From the NCBI GenBank assembly GCA_036785325.1, contig JAXIVH010000038.1:1381501-1445500 (forward strand): 64,000 nucleotides of DNA. The letters are read 5' to 3'. Under the pieces are notes generated by a model. That model saw only the letters and a program-made list of their open reading frames with translations. It did not search any database and had not been told where the DNA came from. This document shows, piece after piece, positions 32,735 to 45,420 of the stretch; position 1 is the stretch's first letter; each line of letters opens with the position of its first letter. This DNA comes from Urophycis tenuis. Lineage: Eukaryota > Chordata > Actinopteri > Gadiformes > Phycidae. A program made the translations under genes and the position numbers.

Positions 32735-34808
32735 CTAGGTAGCCCTGGTTTGGCCAATCAGGGCCGGAGCTTGGTTCTTGTCCTCTGTTGGGTCCAGATG
32801 AACTAGCAGAAAACTGGGGTCACGAAGGACCGAGGCCAGCCGTGACAAAGCACTGCCTCCACGGTCCCCCAATGCAGCTATCCTCAGCGATGGGTGTCCA
32901 GACCTAGGAAAGACCAAGACCAGCCCCGACCAGCGGTGCCTTCCCAGTCGGTCCCAGGGTAGGAAAGGCCAAGGCCAGCCGCGACTAAGCACTGCCTCCC
33001 TGGCCCCTCCAGGACCCCATGCCGAACAGCCTGTTAATAACAATTCCTGTGCCCCATACACCGCGCGACTACAGAGATTGTGTAGGAAGTTGACCTTAGA
33101 GAAGACTCAATGGCTTACTTTCCTCACCCAAAACAACAATTTCTTGGGGTAGTCTATTCTCGCCGTAGGTACTTCGGTAATGGGTTTTTTTGTGAAAAGT
33201 TTTCCGGATGAAATGCATGCTGGGTAATTGTCTTCTTCCTCCAATATGTCAAGTGTAGGTTAAGGTTAGGGTAGATTTAGGGGTAGAGTTAGCAGTTAAC
33301 CTTAACGTTAGGTTTGAAGTAAATGGGAGGGGTTGCGGTTAGGGTTAAGGTTAGGGCTGAGGTTAGGGTTAGGTATAAGGTTACGGTTTAGGGTTAAGGT
33401 TAGGGTTAAGGTTAGGGTTACGGTTAGGGCTAAGGTTAGGGCTAAGGTTAGAGTAAGGGTTAGGTTTAGCGTTACGGTTAGGGTAAGGTTAGGGTTAGGG
33501 TTAGAGGTTAGGGGTTAGGGGTTAGGGTTAAGATGAGGGCTGAGGTTAGGGTTAAGGTTAGGGCTGAGGTTAGGGTTAGGTTTAAGGTTAGGGATAATGT
33601 TAGGGTTGGGGTTACGGCTGAGATTGGGGTTAAGGTTAGGGTTGAGGTTAGGGTTAGTGTTATGGATAAGGTTAGGTTAAGTGTTAGGGCCAAGGTTAGG
33701 GTTAAGGTTATGGTTAAGATTAGGGTTAGGGCTAGAATTAGGGTTAGGGCTAAGGTTAGTGTTAGGGTTATGGCTGAGGTTAGGGTTAAGGTTAGGTTTG
33801 AGGTTAGTGTTAAGGTTAGGGCCAAGGTTAGGGTTAGGGTTAAGGTTAGGGTTAGGGCTAAGGTTAGGGTTAGGTTTATGGCTGAGGCTAGGGTTAGGGC
33901 TAAAGTTAGGGCAAAGGTTAGAGTTAGGGTTAGCGTTAGAGTTAGGGTAGGGTTAGTGTTGGAGGTTAGGGTAGGCTTAGGGTTAGAGTTAGAGTAGGGG
34001 TTAGGGTTAGAGTTAGAGTAGGGGTTAGGGTTAGTGTTAAGGCTAAGGTTAGGGGTTGAGGTTAGTGTTAAGATTAGGGCCAAGGTAAGGGTTAGTGTTA
34101 GGGTTGAGTTAGGGTTAGGGCTAAGGTTAGGCCTATGGTTAGGGTTGGGTTCGTTAGAGTTATCTCGATGACCCCCCCCCACCTCATCCAACGACTCGGT
34201 AGTTGAATAGGGGATCAAAGGCAGTTGCACTCGCCAATATCTAGTCATCCGCAGCTCTCTTTTCCCATATTACCAAGAATGAAGTAAAACGAAATGGTTA
34301 TCTGTCTTGTTGTGATATAACCGCTGATTTGGAGATATAGACTTGTTTTTCCTTTTCCCAAAGGTTTTCTTTGTTCCAAGATGGAGGTCAATCTAGTTTG
34401 ATTGAAGGTACTTCCAATGCATTGGTATATTTACTTATTTGAATAAAGACGAGTCACAGCTGGAGTGAGACTTTTCTTTTCCATTTCTATTTTAGTATAA
34501 ACGTGCTATCGAAATATTAGGACACGTCATCAGTAGTGGACCCTGGGATCATAGGGTGTTTCTGGCCATTGTCACTATACACCCTCACCCAAGGGAGGCC
34601 CCCCCGAGAGTGATCAATTCTCAAGGTGTGTCGTTTCCGAAATGGAATTGGTATTGGGTTTAAGCTTTTTTAGGAGTGATCATTTGTTGAGGTAACGTCG
34701 AGGTAAGTAAAGGTAAGTAAAACACTTTTTAGGATACATTGTTTTGGTTATGGAGAGGAGGGGGCACATACTTACCCCCTGACCAGCACAAACCAGTTGT
34801 TAACACCG
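32735..34808 (+). repeat. Tandem unit U11, short form S-B (2074 bp)
   Basis: Shares GATAATGTTAGGG and AAGGTTAGTGTTAGGG with U5 (offset 20424) and with the unit at 57916 (offset 25181). Confidence 0.9.
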
Positions 34809-37588
34809 CTAGGTAGCCCTGGTTTGGCCAATCAGGGCCGGAGCTTGGTTCTTGTCCTCTGTTGGGTCCAGATGAACTAGCAGAAAACTGGGGTCACGAA
34901 GGACCGAGGCCAGCCGTGACAAAGCACTGCCTCCACGGTCCCCCAATGCAGCTATCCTCAGCGATGGGTGTCCAGACCTAGGAAAGACCAAGACCAGCCC
35001 CGACCAGCGGTGCCTTCCCAGTCGGTCCCAGGGTAGGAAAGGCCAAGGCCAGCCGCGACTAAGCACTGCCTCCCTGGCCCCTCCAGGACCCCATGCCGAA
35101 CAGCCTGTTAATAACAATTCCTGTGCCCCATACACCGCGCGACTACAGAGATTGTGTAGGAAGTTGACCTTAGAGAAGACTCAATGGCTTACTTTCCTCA
35201 CCCAAAACAACAATTTCTTGGGGTAGTCTATTCTCGCCGTAGGTACTTCGGTAATGGGTTTTTTTGTGAAAAGTTTTCCGGATGAAATGCATGCTGGGTA
35301 ATTGTCTTCTTCCTCCAATATGTCAAGTGTAGGTTAAGGTTAGGGTAGATTTAGGGGTAGAGTTAGCAGTTAACCTTAACGTTAGGTTTGAAGTAAATGG
35401 GAGGGGTTGCGGTTAGGGTTAAGGTTAGGGCTGAGGTTAGGGTTAGGTATAAGGTTACGGTTTAGGGTTAAGGTTAGGGTTAAGGTTAGGGTTACGGTTA
35501 GGGCTAAGGTTAGGGCTAAGGTTAGAGTAAGGGTTAGGGTTAGCGTTACGGTTAGGGTAAGGTTAGGGTTAGGGTTAGAGGTTAGGGGTTAGGGGTTAGG
35601 GTTAAGATGAGGGCTGAGGTTAGGGTTAAGGTTAGGGCTGAGGTTAGGGTTAGGTTTAAGGTTAGGGATAAGGTTAGGGTTGGGGTTACGGCTGAGATTG
35701 GGGTTAAGGTTAGGGTTGAGGTTAGGGTTAGTGTTATGGATAAGGTTAGGTTAAGTGTTAGGGCCAAGGTTAGGGTTAAGGTTATGGTTAAGATTAGGGT
35801 TAGGGCTAGAATTAGGGTTAGGGCTAAGGTTAGGGTTAGGGTTATGGCTGAGGTTAGGGTTAAGGTTAGGTTTGAGGTTAGGGTTAGTGTTAAGGTTAGG
35901 GCCAAGGTTAGGGTTAGGGTTAAGGTTAGGGTTAGGGCTAAGGTTAGGGTTAGGGTTATGGCTGAGGCTAGGGTTAGGGCTAAAGTTAGGGCAAAGGTTA
36001 GAGTTAGGGTTAGCGTTAGAGTTAGGGTAGGGTTAGTGTTGGAGGTTAGGGTAGGCTTAGGGTTAGAGTTAGAGTAGGGGTTAGGGTTAGAGTTAGAGTA
36101 GGGGTTAGGGTTAGTGTAAGGCTAAGGTTAGGGGTTGAGGTTAGTGTTAAGATTAGGGCCAAGGTAAGGGTTAGTGTTAGGGTTGAGTTAGGGTTAGGGC
36201 TAAGGTTAGGCCTATGGTTAGGGTTGGGGTTGAGGTTATCCCTAGGGTTAGAGTTAGAGCTAGAGATTGAGGAAGGTAGAGTCAAGGTGAGACAGTCTGT
36301 ACGGACTGAACTCACCCCCGCCGGATCGGGCTAGTACACTCTATCTCCCCCAACTCCCTCATTTCCATCAGGGAAGACAGGGGAGAAGAGATGGGAGGAG
36401 TATATATATTTAATATATATTTTTTTAGTAAATAAATACATCGAGAGACTCACCGCTGGAGTGGGTTTTAATCTTTGTATTCAAGGTTGTTCCTCCTCTT
36501 TTGATTCCTCGCTGGTGGTGCGTCGTCTCCACCTAGTGGTCGTTTTGTGAAGAAGAGTTATAGAAATAGAAATAGAAATACTCTATTGTTCCCAGGTTGG
36601 GAAATTGCATTAATAGGTAAGTAATAATAATAATAATAGGTAATTGCAATAGTTGGTAAGGTAATCTATATTTAATTTATTTATTTATATTTGTATATTT
36701 ATTTAGTCTATTTATTTATTCATTTTTGTTTATTTATTTATTTAGATAAAGAAGATCACAGCTGGAGTGAGTTTTTAGTCTTTGTGTTAAAGGCTGGTTG
36801 CCTTCTTTTGATTCTTCAGTGGTGGTCCATCGCCTCCATCTAGTGGTCGTTTTGTGAATAACAGTTGGTAAGGTAATATAAATGGGTTGTGTAGAGAGCC
36901 CGTTCTTTCGATGGCCCTGGCTCGATTAGGTTCGTTAGAGTTATCTCGATGACCCCCCCCACCTCATCCAACGACTCGGTAGTTGAATAGGGGATCAAAG
37001 GCAGTTGCACTCGCCAATATCTAGTCATCCGCAGCTCTCTTTTCCCATATTACCAAGAATGAAGTAAAACGAAATGGTTATCTGTCTTGTTGTGATATAA
37101 CCGCTGATTTGGAGATATAGACTTGTTTTTCCTTTTCCCAAAGGTTTTCTTTGTTCCAAGATGAAGGTCAATCTAGTTTGATTGAAGGTACTTCCAATGC
37201 ATTGGTATATTTACTTATTTGAATAAAGACGAGTCACAGCTGGAGTGAGACTTTTCTTTTCCATTTCTATTTTAGTATAAACGTGCTATCGAAATATTAG
37301 GACACGTCATCAGTATTGGACCGTGGGATCATAGGGTGTTTCTGGCCATTGTCACTATACACCCTCACCCAAGGGAGGCCCCCCCGAGAGTGATCAATTC
37401 TCAAGGTGTGTCGTTTCCGAAATGGAATTGGTATTGGGTTTAAGCTTTTTTAGGAGTGATCATTTGTTGAGGTAACGTCGAGGTAAGTAAAGGTAAGTAA
37501 AACACTTTTTAGGATACATTGTTTTGGTTATGGAGAGGAGGGGGCACATACTTACCCCCTGACCAGCACAAACCAGTTGTTAACACCG
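34809..37588 (+). repeat. Tandem unit U12, long form L (2780 bp)
   Basis: Copy of U6 at offset 20424, with the same 6-bp gain, 2-bp loss and CTCGATTAGG. One private change (ATCAGGG near 36368) breaks the L hairpin. Its right part instead has the CAGTATTGGACCG variant, so the unit is a mosaic. Confidence 0.9.
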
Positions 37589-39662
37589 CTAGGTAGCCCT
37601 GGTTTGGCCAATCAGGGCCGGAGCTTGGTTCTTGTCCTCTGTTGGGTCCAGATGAACTAGCAGAAAACTGGGGTCACGAAGGACCGAGGCCAGCCGTGAC
37701 AAAGCACTGCCTCCACGGTCCCCCAATGCAGCTATCCTCAGCGATGGGTGTCCAGACCTAGGAAAGACCAAGACCAGCCCCGACCAGCGGTGCCTTCCCA
37801 GTCGGTCCCAGGGTAGGAAAGGCCAAGGCCAGCCGCGACTAAGCACTGCCTCCCTGGCCCCTCCAGGACCCCATGCCGAACAGCCTGTTAATAACAATTC
37901 CTGTGCCCCATACACCGCGCGACTACAGAGATTGTGTAGGAAGTTGACCTTAGAGAAGACTCAATGGCTTACTTTCCTCACCCAAAACAACAATTTCTTG
38001 GGGTAGTCTATTCTCGCCGTAGGTACTTCGGTAATGGGTTTTTTTGTGAAAAGTTTTCCGGATGAAATGCATGCTGGGTAATTGTCTTCTTCCTCCAATA
38101 TGTCAAGTGTAGGTTAAGGTTAGGGTAGATTTAGGGGTAGAGTTAGCAGTTAACCTTAACGTTAGGTTTGAAGTAAATGGGAGGGGTTGCGGTTAGGGTT
38201 AAGGTTAGGGCTGAGGTTAGGGTTAGGTATAAGGTTACGGTTTAGGGTTAAGGTTAGGGTTAAGGTTAGGGTTACGGTTAGGGCTAAGGTTAGGGCTAAG
38301 GTTAGAGTAAGGGTTAGGTTTAGCGTTACGGTTAGGGTAAGGTTAGGGTTAGGGTTAGAGGTTAGGGGTTAGGGGTTAGGGTTAAGATGAGGGCTGAGGT
38401 TAGGGTTAAGGTTAGGGCTGAGGTTAGGGTTAGGTTTAAGGTTAGGGATAAGGTTAGGGTTGGGGTTACGGCTGAGATTGGGGTTAAGGTTAGGGTTGAG
38501 GTTAGGGTTAGTGTTATGGATAAGGTTAGGTTAAGTGTTAGGGCCAAGGTTAGGGTTAAGGTTATGGTTAAGATTAGGGTTAGGGCTAGAATTAGGGTTA
38601 GGGCTAAGGTTAGGGTTAGGGTTATGGCTGAGGTTAGGGTTAAGGTTAGGTTTGAGGTTAGTGTTAAGGTTAGGGCCAAGGTTAGGGTTAGGGTTAAGGT
38701 TAGGGTTAGGGCTAAGGTTAGGGTTAGGTTTATGGCTGAGGCTAGGGTTAGGGCTAAAGTTAGGGCAAAGGTTAGAGTTAGGGTTAGCGTTAGAGTTAGG
38801 GTAGGGTTAGTGTTGGAGGTTAGGGTAGGCTTAGGGTTAGAGTTAGAGTAGGGGTTAGGGTTAGAGTTAGAGTAGGGGTTAGGGTTAGTGTTAAGGCTAA
38901 GGTTAGGGGTTGAGGTTAGTGTTAAGATTAGGGCCAAGGTAAGGGTTAGTGTTAGGGTTGAGTTAGGGTTAGGGCTAAGGTTAGGCCTATGGTTAGGGTT
39001 GGGTTCGTTAGAGTTATCTCGATGACCCCCCCCCACCTCATCCAACGACTCGGTAGTTGAATAGGGGATCAAAGGCAGTTGCACTCGCCAATATCTAGTC
39101 ATCCGCAGCTCTCTTTTCCCATATTACCAAGAATGAAGTAAAACGAAATGGTTATCTGTCTTGTTGTGATATAACCGCTGATTTGGAGATATAGACTTGT
39201 TTTTCCTTTTCCCAAAGGTTTTCTTTGTTCCAAGATGGAGGTCAATCTAGTTTGATTGAAGGTACTTCCAATGCATTGGTATATTTACTTATTTGAATAA
39301 AGACGAGTCACAGCTGGAGTGAGACTTTTCTTTTCCATTTCTATTTTAGTATAAACGTGCTATCGAAATATTAGGACACGTCATCAGTAGTGGACCCTGG
39401 GATCATAGGGTGTTTCTGGCCATTGTCACTATACACCCTCACCCAAGGGAGGCCCCCCCGAGAGTGATCAATTCTCAAGGTGTGTCGTTTCCGAAATGGA
39501 ATTGGTATTGGGTTTAAGCTTTTTTAGGAGTGATCATTTGTTGAGGTAACGTCGAGGTAAGTAAAGGTAAGTAAAACACTTTTTAGGATACATTGTTTTG
39601 GTTATGGAGAGGAGGGGGCACATACTTACCCCCTGACCAGCACAAACCAGTTGTTAACACCG
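37589..39662 (+). repeat. Tandem unit U13, short form S-B (2074 bp)
   Basis: Corresponds to U8 at offset 18325 but carries AGGTTTATGGC, a mark of the U5/U11 group, suggesting recombination or gene conversion between units. Confidence 0.88.
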
Positions 39663-42655
39663 CTAGGTAGCCCTGGTTTGGCCAATCAGGGCCGGAGCTT
39701 GGTTCTTGTCCTCTGTTGGGTCCAGATGAACTAGCAGAAAACTGGGGTCACGAAGGACCGAGGCCAGCCGTGACAAAGCACTGCCTCCACGGTCCCCCAA
39801 TGCAGCTATCCTCAGCGATGGGTGTCCAGACCTAGGAAAGACCAAGACCAGCCCCGACCAGAGGTGCCTTCCCAGTCGGTCCCAGGGTAGGAAAGGCCAA
39901 GGCCAGCCGCGACTAAGCACTGCCTCCCTGGCCCCTCCAGGACCCCATGCCGAACAGCCTGTTAATAACAATTCCTGTGCCCCATACACCGCGGGACTAC
40001 AGAGATTGTGTAGGAAGTTGACCTTAGAGAAGACTCAATGGCTTACTTTCCTCACCCAAAACAACAATTTCTTGGGGTAGTCTATTCTCGCCGTAGGTAC
40101 TTCGGTAATGGGTTTTTTTGTGAAAAGTTTTCCGGATGAAATGCATGCTGGGTAATTGTCTTCTTCCTCCAATATGTCAAGTGTAGGTTAAGGTTAGGGT
40201 AGATTTAGGGGTAGAGTTAGCAGTTAACCTTAACGTTAGGTTTGAAGTAAATGGGAGGGGTTGCGGTTAGGGTTAAGGTTAGGGCTGAGGTTAGGGTTAG
40301 GTATAAGGTTACGGTTTAGGGTTAAGGTTAGGGTTAAGGTTAGGGTTACGGTTAGGGCTAAGGTTAGGGCTAAGGTTAGAGTAAGGGTTAGGGTTAGCGT
40401 TACGGTTAGGGTAAGGTTAGGGTTAGGGTTAGAGGTTAGGGGTTAGGGGTTAGGGTTAAGATGAGGGCTGAGGTTAGGGTTAAGGTTAGGGCTGAGGTTA
40501 GGGTTAGGTTTAAGGTTAGGGATAAGGTTAGGGTTGGGGTTACGGCTGAGATTGGGGTTAAGGTTAGGGTTGAGGTTAGGGTTAGTGTTATGGATAAGGT
40601 TAGGTTAAGTGTTAGGGCCAAGGTTAGGGTTAAGGTTATGGTTAAGATTAGGGTTAGGGCTAGAATTAGGGTTAGGGCTAAGGTTAGGGTTAGGGTTATG
40701 GCTGAGGTTAGGGTTAAGGTTAGGTTTGAGGTTAGTGTTAAGGTTAGGGCCAAGGTTAGGGTTAGGGTTAAGGTTAGGGTTAGGGCTAAGGTTAGGGTTA
40801 GGGTTATGGCTGAGGCTAGGGTTAGGGCTAAAGTTAGGGCAAAGGTTAGAGTGGGGTTAGCGTTAGAGTTAGGGTAGGGTTAGTGTTGGAGGTTAGGGTA
40901 GGCTTAGGGTTAGAGTTAGAGTAGGGGTTAGGGTTAGAGTTAGAGTAGGGGTTAGGGTTAGTGTTAAGGCTAAGGTTAGGGGTTGAGGTTAGTGTTAAGA
41001 TTAGGGCCAAGATAAGGGTTAGTGTTAGGGTTGAGTTACAGACAGACAGACAGACAGACGTACTTTAATAATCCCTGAGGGAAATTGCATTCGTTACAAT
41101 ACAATACTCCAGTGCAAAAGGAAGAAGAGACAGACACTCTACGTAAAGTAAAGTGTTAGAATATAAATATATAAAATAAAATAAAAAAATAAAAATAAAA
41201 ACCTATGTAAAATAAACCTATGTAAAATATAAACCTATGTAAGCAATACATAGTTAGGGTTAGGGCTAAGGTTAGGCCTATGGTTAGGGTTGGGGTTGAG
41301 GTTATCCCTAGGGTTAGAGTTAGAGCTAGAGATTGAGGAAGGTAGAGTCAAGGTGAGACAGTCTGTACGGACTGAACTCACCCCCGCCGGATCGGGCTAG
41401 TACACTCTATCTCCCCCAACTCCCTCATTTCCATGAGGGAAGACAGGGGAGAAGAGATGGGAGGAGTATATATATTTAATATATATTTTTTTAGTAAATA
41501 AATACATCGAGAGACTCACCGCTGGAGTGGGTTTTAATCTTTGTATTCAAGGTTGTTCCTCCTCTTTTGATTCCTCGCTGGTGGTGCGTCGTCTCCACCT
41601 AGTGGTCGTTTTGTGAAGAAGAGTTATAGAAATAGAAATAGAAATACTCTATTGTTCCCAGGTTGGGAAATTGCATTAATAGGTAAGTAATAATAATAAT
41701 AATAGGTAATTGCAATAGTTGGTAAGGTAATCTATATTTAATTTATTTATTTATATTTGTATATTTATTTAGTCTATTTATTTATTCATTTTTGTTTATT
41801 TATTTATTTAGATAAAGAGGATCACAGCTGGAGTGAGTTTTTAGTCTTTGTGTTAAAGGCTGGTTGCCTTCTTTTGATTCTTCAGTGGTGGTCCATCGCC
41901 TCCATCTAGTGGTCGTTTTGTGAATAACAGTTGGTAAGGTAATATAAATGGGTTGTGTAGAGAGCCCGTTCTTTCGATGGCCCTGGCTCGGTTAGGTTCG
42001 TTAGAGTTATCTCGATGACCCCCCCCCACCTCATCCAACGACTCGGTAGTTGAATAGGGGATCAAAGGCAGTTGCACTCGCCAATATCTAGTCATCCGCA
42101 GCTCTCTTTTCCCATATTACCAAGAATGAAGTAAAACGAAATGGTTATCTGTCTTGTTGTGATATAACCGCTGATTTGGAGATATAGACTTGTTTTTCCT
42201 TTTCCCAAAGGTTTTCTTTGTTCCAAGATGAAGGTCAATCTAGTTTGAGTGAAGGTACTTCCAATGCATTGGTATATTTACTTATTTGAATAAAGACGAG
42301 TCACAGCTGGAGTGAGACTTTTCTTTTCCATTTCTATTTTAGTATAAACGTGCTATCGAAATATTAGGACACGTCATCAGTAGTGGACCCTGGGATCATA
42401 GGGTGTTTCTGGCCATTGTCACTATACACCCTCACCCAAGGGAGGCCCCCCCGAGAGTGATCAATTCTCAAGGTGTGTCGTTTCCGAAATGGAATTGGTA
42501 TTGGGTTTAAGCTTTTTTAGGAGTGATCATTTGTTGAGGTAACGTCGAGGTAAGTAAAGGTAAGTAAAACACTTTTTAGGATACATTGTTTTGGTTATGG
42601 AGAGGAGGGGGCACATACTTACCCCCTGACCAGCACAAACCAGTTGTTAACACCG
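39663..42655 (+). repeat. Tandem unit U14, long form L with a LINE fragment (2993 bp)
   Basis: Sister of U9 at offset 18325: same AGAGTGGGGTTAGCG and GCCAAGATAAGG marks and same GATGAAGGTC...GAGTGAAGG variant on the right. It has no DIRS insertion (intact ATGGTTATCTG at 42141) but has its own 218-bp insertion. It also has a C-to-A change in the GC block (CAGAGGTGCC near 39861). Confidence 0.92.
41039..41256 (-). mobile_element. 5'-truncated non-LTR retrotransposon 3' end (218 bp)
   Basis: On the minus strand an AT-rich segment leads into TGCAATTTCCCTCAGGGATT, then ATTAAAGTACG and a (TCTG)n tail, the form of many teleost LINE 3' ends. A 5-bp target duplication AGTTA flanks it (41034-41038 and 41252-41256). 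Removing it restores the unit sequence GTTGAGTTAGGGTTAGGG. It is too short for a family name and has no coding sequence. Confidence 0.75.
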
Positions 42656-45420
42656 CTAGGTAGCCCTGGTTTGGCCAATCAGGGCCGGAGCTTGGTTCTT
42701 GTCCTCTGTTGGGTCCAGATGAACTAGCAGAAAACTGGGGTCACGAAGGACCGAGGCCAGCCGTGACAAAGCACTGCCTCCACGGTCCCCCAATGCAGCT
42801 ATCCTCAGCGATGGGTGTCCAGACCTAGGAAAGACCAAGACCAGCCCCGACCAGCGGTGCCTTCCCAGTCGGTCCCAGGGTAGGAAAGGCCAAGGCCAGC
42901 CGCGACTAAGCACTGCCTCCCTGGCCCCTCCAGGACCCCATGCCGAACAGCCTGTTAATAACAATTCCTGTGCCCCATACACCGCGCGACTACAGAGATT
43001 GTGTAGGAAGTTGACCTTAGAGAAGACTCAATGGCTTACTTTCCTCACCCAAAACAACAATTTCTTGGGGTAGTCTATTCTCGCCGTAGGTACTTCGGTA
43101 ATGGGTTTTTTTGTGAAAGTTTTCCGGATGAAATGCATGCTGGGTAATTGTCTTCTTCCTCCAATATGTCAAGTGTAGGTTAAGGTTAGGGTAGATTTAG
43201 GGGTAGAGTTAGCAGTTAACCTTAACGTTAGGTTTGAAGTAAATGGGAGGGGTTGCGGTTAGGGTTAAGGTTAGGGCTGAGGTTAGGGTTAGGTATAAGG
43301 TTACGGTTTAGGGTTAAGGTTAGGGTTAAGGTTAGGGTTACGGTTAGGGCTAAGGTTAGGGCTAAGGTTAGAGTAAGGGTTAGGGTTAGCGTTACGGTTA
43401 GGGTAAGGTTAGGGTTAGGGTTAGAGGTTAGGGGTTAGGGTTAAGATGAGGGCTGAGGTTAGGGTTAAGGTTAGGGCTGAGGTTAGGGTTAGGTTTAAGG
43501 TTAGGGATAAGGTTAGGGTTGGGGTTACGGCTGAGATTGGGGTTAAGGTTAGGGTTGAGGTTAGGGTTAGTGTTATGGATAAGGTTAGGTTAAGTGTTAG
43601 GGCCAAGGTTAGGGTTAAGGTTATGGTTAAGATTAGGGTTAGGGCTAGAATTAGGGTTAGGGCTAAGGGTAGGGTTAGGGTTATGGCTGAGGTTAGGGTT
43701 AAGGTTAGGTTTGAGGTTAGTGTTAAGGTTAGGGCCAAGGTTAGGGTTAGGGTTAAGGTTAGGGTTAGGGCTAAGGTTAGGGTTAGGGTTATGGCTGAGG
43801 CTAGGGTTAGGGCTAAAGTTAGGGCAAAGGTTAGAGTTAGGGTTAGCGTTAGAGTTAGGGTAGGGTTAGTGTTGGAGGTTAGGGTAGGCTTAGGGTTAGA
43901 GTTAGAGTAGGGGTTAGGGTTAGAGTTAGAGTAGGGGTTAGGGTTAGTGTTAAGGCTAAGGTTAGGGGTTGAGGTTAGTGTTAAGATTAGGGCCAAGGTA
44001 AGGGTTAGTGTTAGGGTTGAGTTAGGGTTAGGGCTAAGGTTAGGCCTATGGTTAGGGTTGGGGTTGAGGTTATCCCTAGGGTTAGAGTTAGAGCTAGAGA
44101 TTGAGGAAGGTAGAGTCAAGGTGAGACAGTCTGTACGGACTGAACTCACCCCCGCCGGATCGGGCTAGTACACTCTATCTCCCCCAACTCCCTCATTTCC
44201 ATGAGGGAAGACAGGGGAGAAGAGATGGGAGGAGTATATATATTTAATATATTTTTTTTAGTAAATAAATACATCGAGAGACTCACCGCTGGAGTGGGTT
44301 TTAATCTTTGTATTCAAGGTTGTTCCTCCTCTTTTGATTCCTCGCTGGTGGTGCGTCGTCTCCACCTAGTGGTCGTTTTGTGAAGAAGAGTTATAGAAAT
44401 AGAAATAGAAATACTCTATTGTTCCCAGGTTGGGAAATTGCATTAATAGGTAAGTAATAATAATAATAATAGGTAATTGCAATAGTTGGTAAGGTAATCT
44501 ATATTTAATTTATTTATTTATATTTGTATATTTATTTAGTCTATTTATTTATTCATTTTTGTTTATTTATTTATTTAGATAAAGAGGATCACAGCTGGAG
44601 TGAGTTTTTAGTCTTTGTGTTAAAGGCTGGTTGCCTTCTTTTGATTCTTCAGTGGTGGTCCATCGCCTCCATCTAGTGGTCGTTTTGTGAATAACAGTTG
44701 GTAAGGTAATATAAATGGGTTGTGTAGAGAGCCCGTTCTTTCGATGGCCCTGGCTCGGTTAGGTTCGTTAGAGTTATCTCGATGACCCCCCCCACCTCAT
44801 CCAACGACTCGGTAGTTGAATAGGGGATCAAAGGCAGTTGCACTCGCCAATATCTAGTCATCCGCAGCTCTCTTTTCCCATATTACCAAGAATGAAGTAA
44901 AACGAAATGGTTATCTGTCTTGTTGTGATATAACCGCTGATTTGGAGATATAGACTTGTTTTTCCTTTTCCCAAAGGTTTTCTTTGTTCCAAGATGAAGG
45001 TCAATCTAGTTTGAGTGAAGGTACTTCCAATGCATTGGTATATTTACTTATTTGAATAAAGACGAGTCACAGCTGGAGTGAGACTTTTCTTTTCCATTTC
45101 TATTTTAGTATAAACGTGCTATCGAAATATTAGGACACGTCATCAGTAGTGGACCCTGGGATCATAGGGTGTTTCTGGCCATTGTCACTATACACCCTCA
45201 CCCAAGGGAGGCCCCCCCGAGAGTGATCAATTCTCAAGGTGTGTCGTTTCCGAAATGGAATTGGTATTGGTTTAAGCTTTTTTAGGAGTGATCATTTGTT
45301 GAGGTAACGTCGAGGTAAGTAAAGGTAAGTAAAACACTTTTTAGGATACATTGTTTTGGTTATGGAGAGGAGGGGGCACATACTTACCCCCTGACCAGCA
45401 CAAACCAGTTGTTAACACCG
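42656..45420 (+). repeat. Tandem unit U15, long form L (2765 bp)
   Basis: Lacks one AGGGGTT step near 43435, has small single-base losses (near 43117 and 45270) and a GCTAAGGGTAGGG change near 43665. It shares the GAGTGAAGG variant with U9, U14 and the unit at 50271. Confidence 0.9.
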
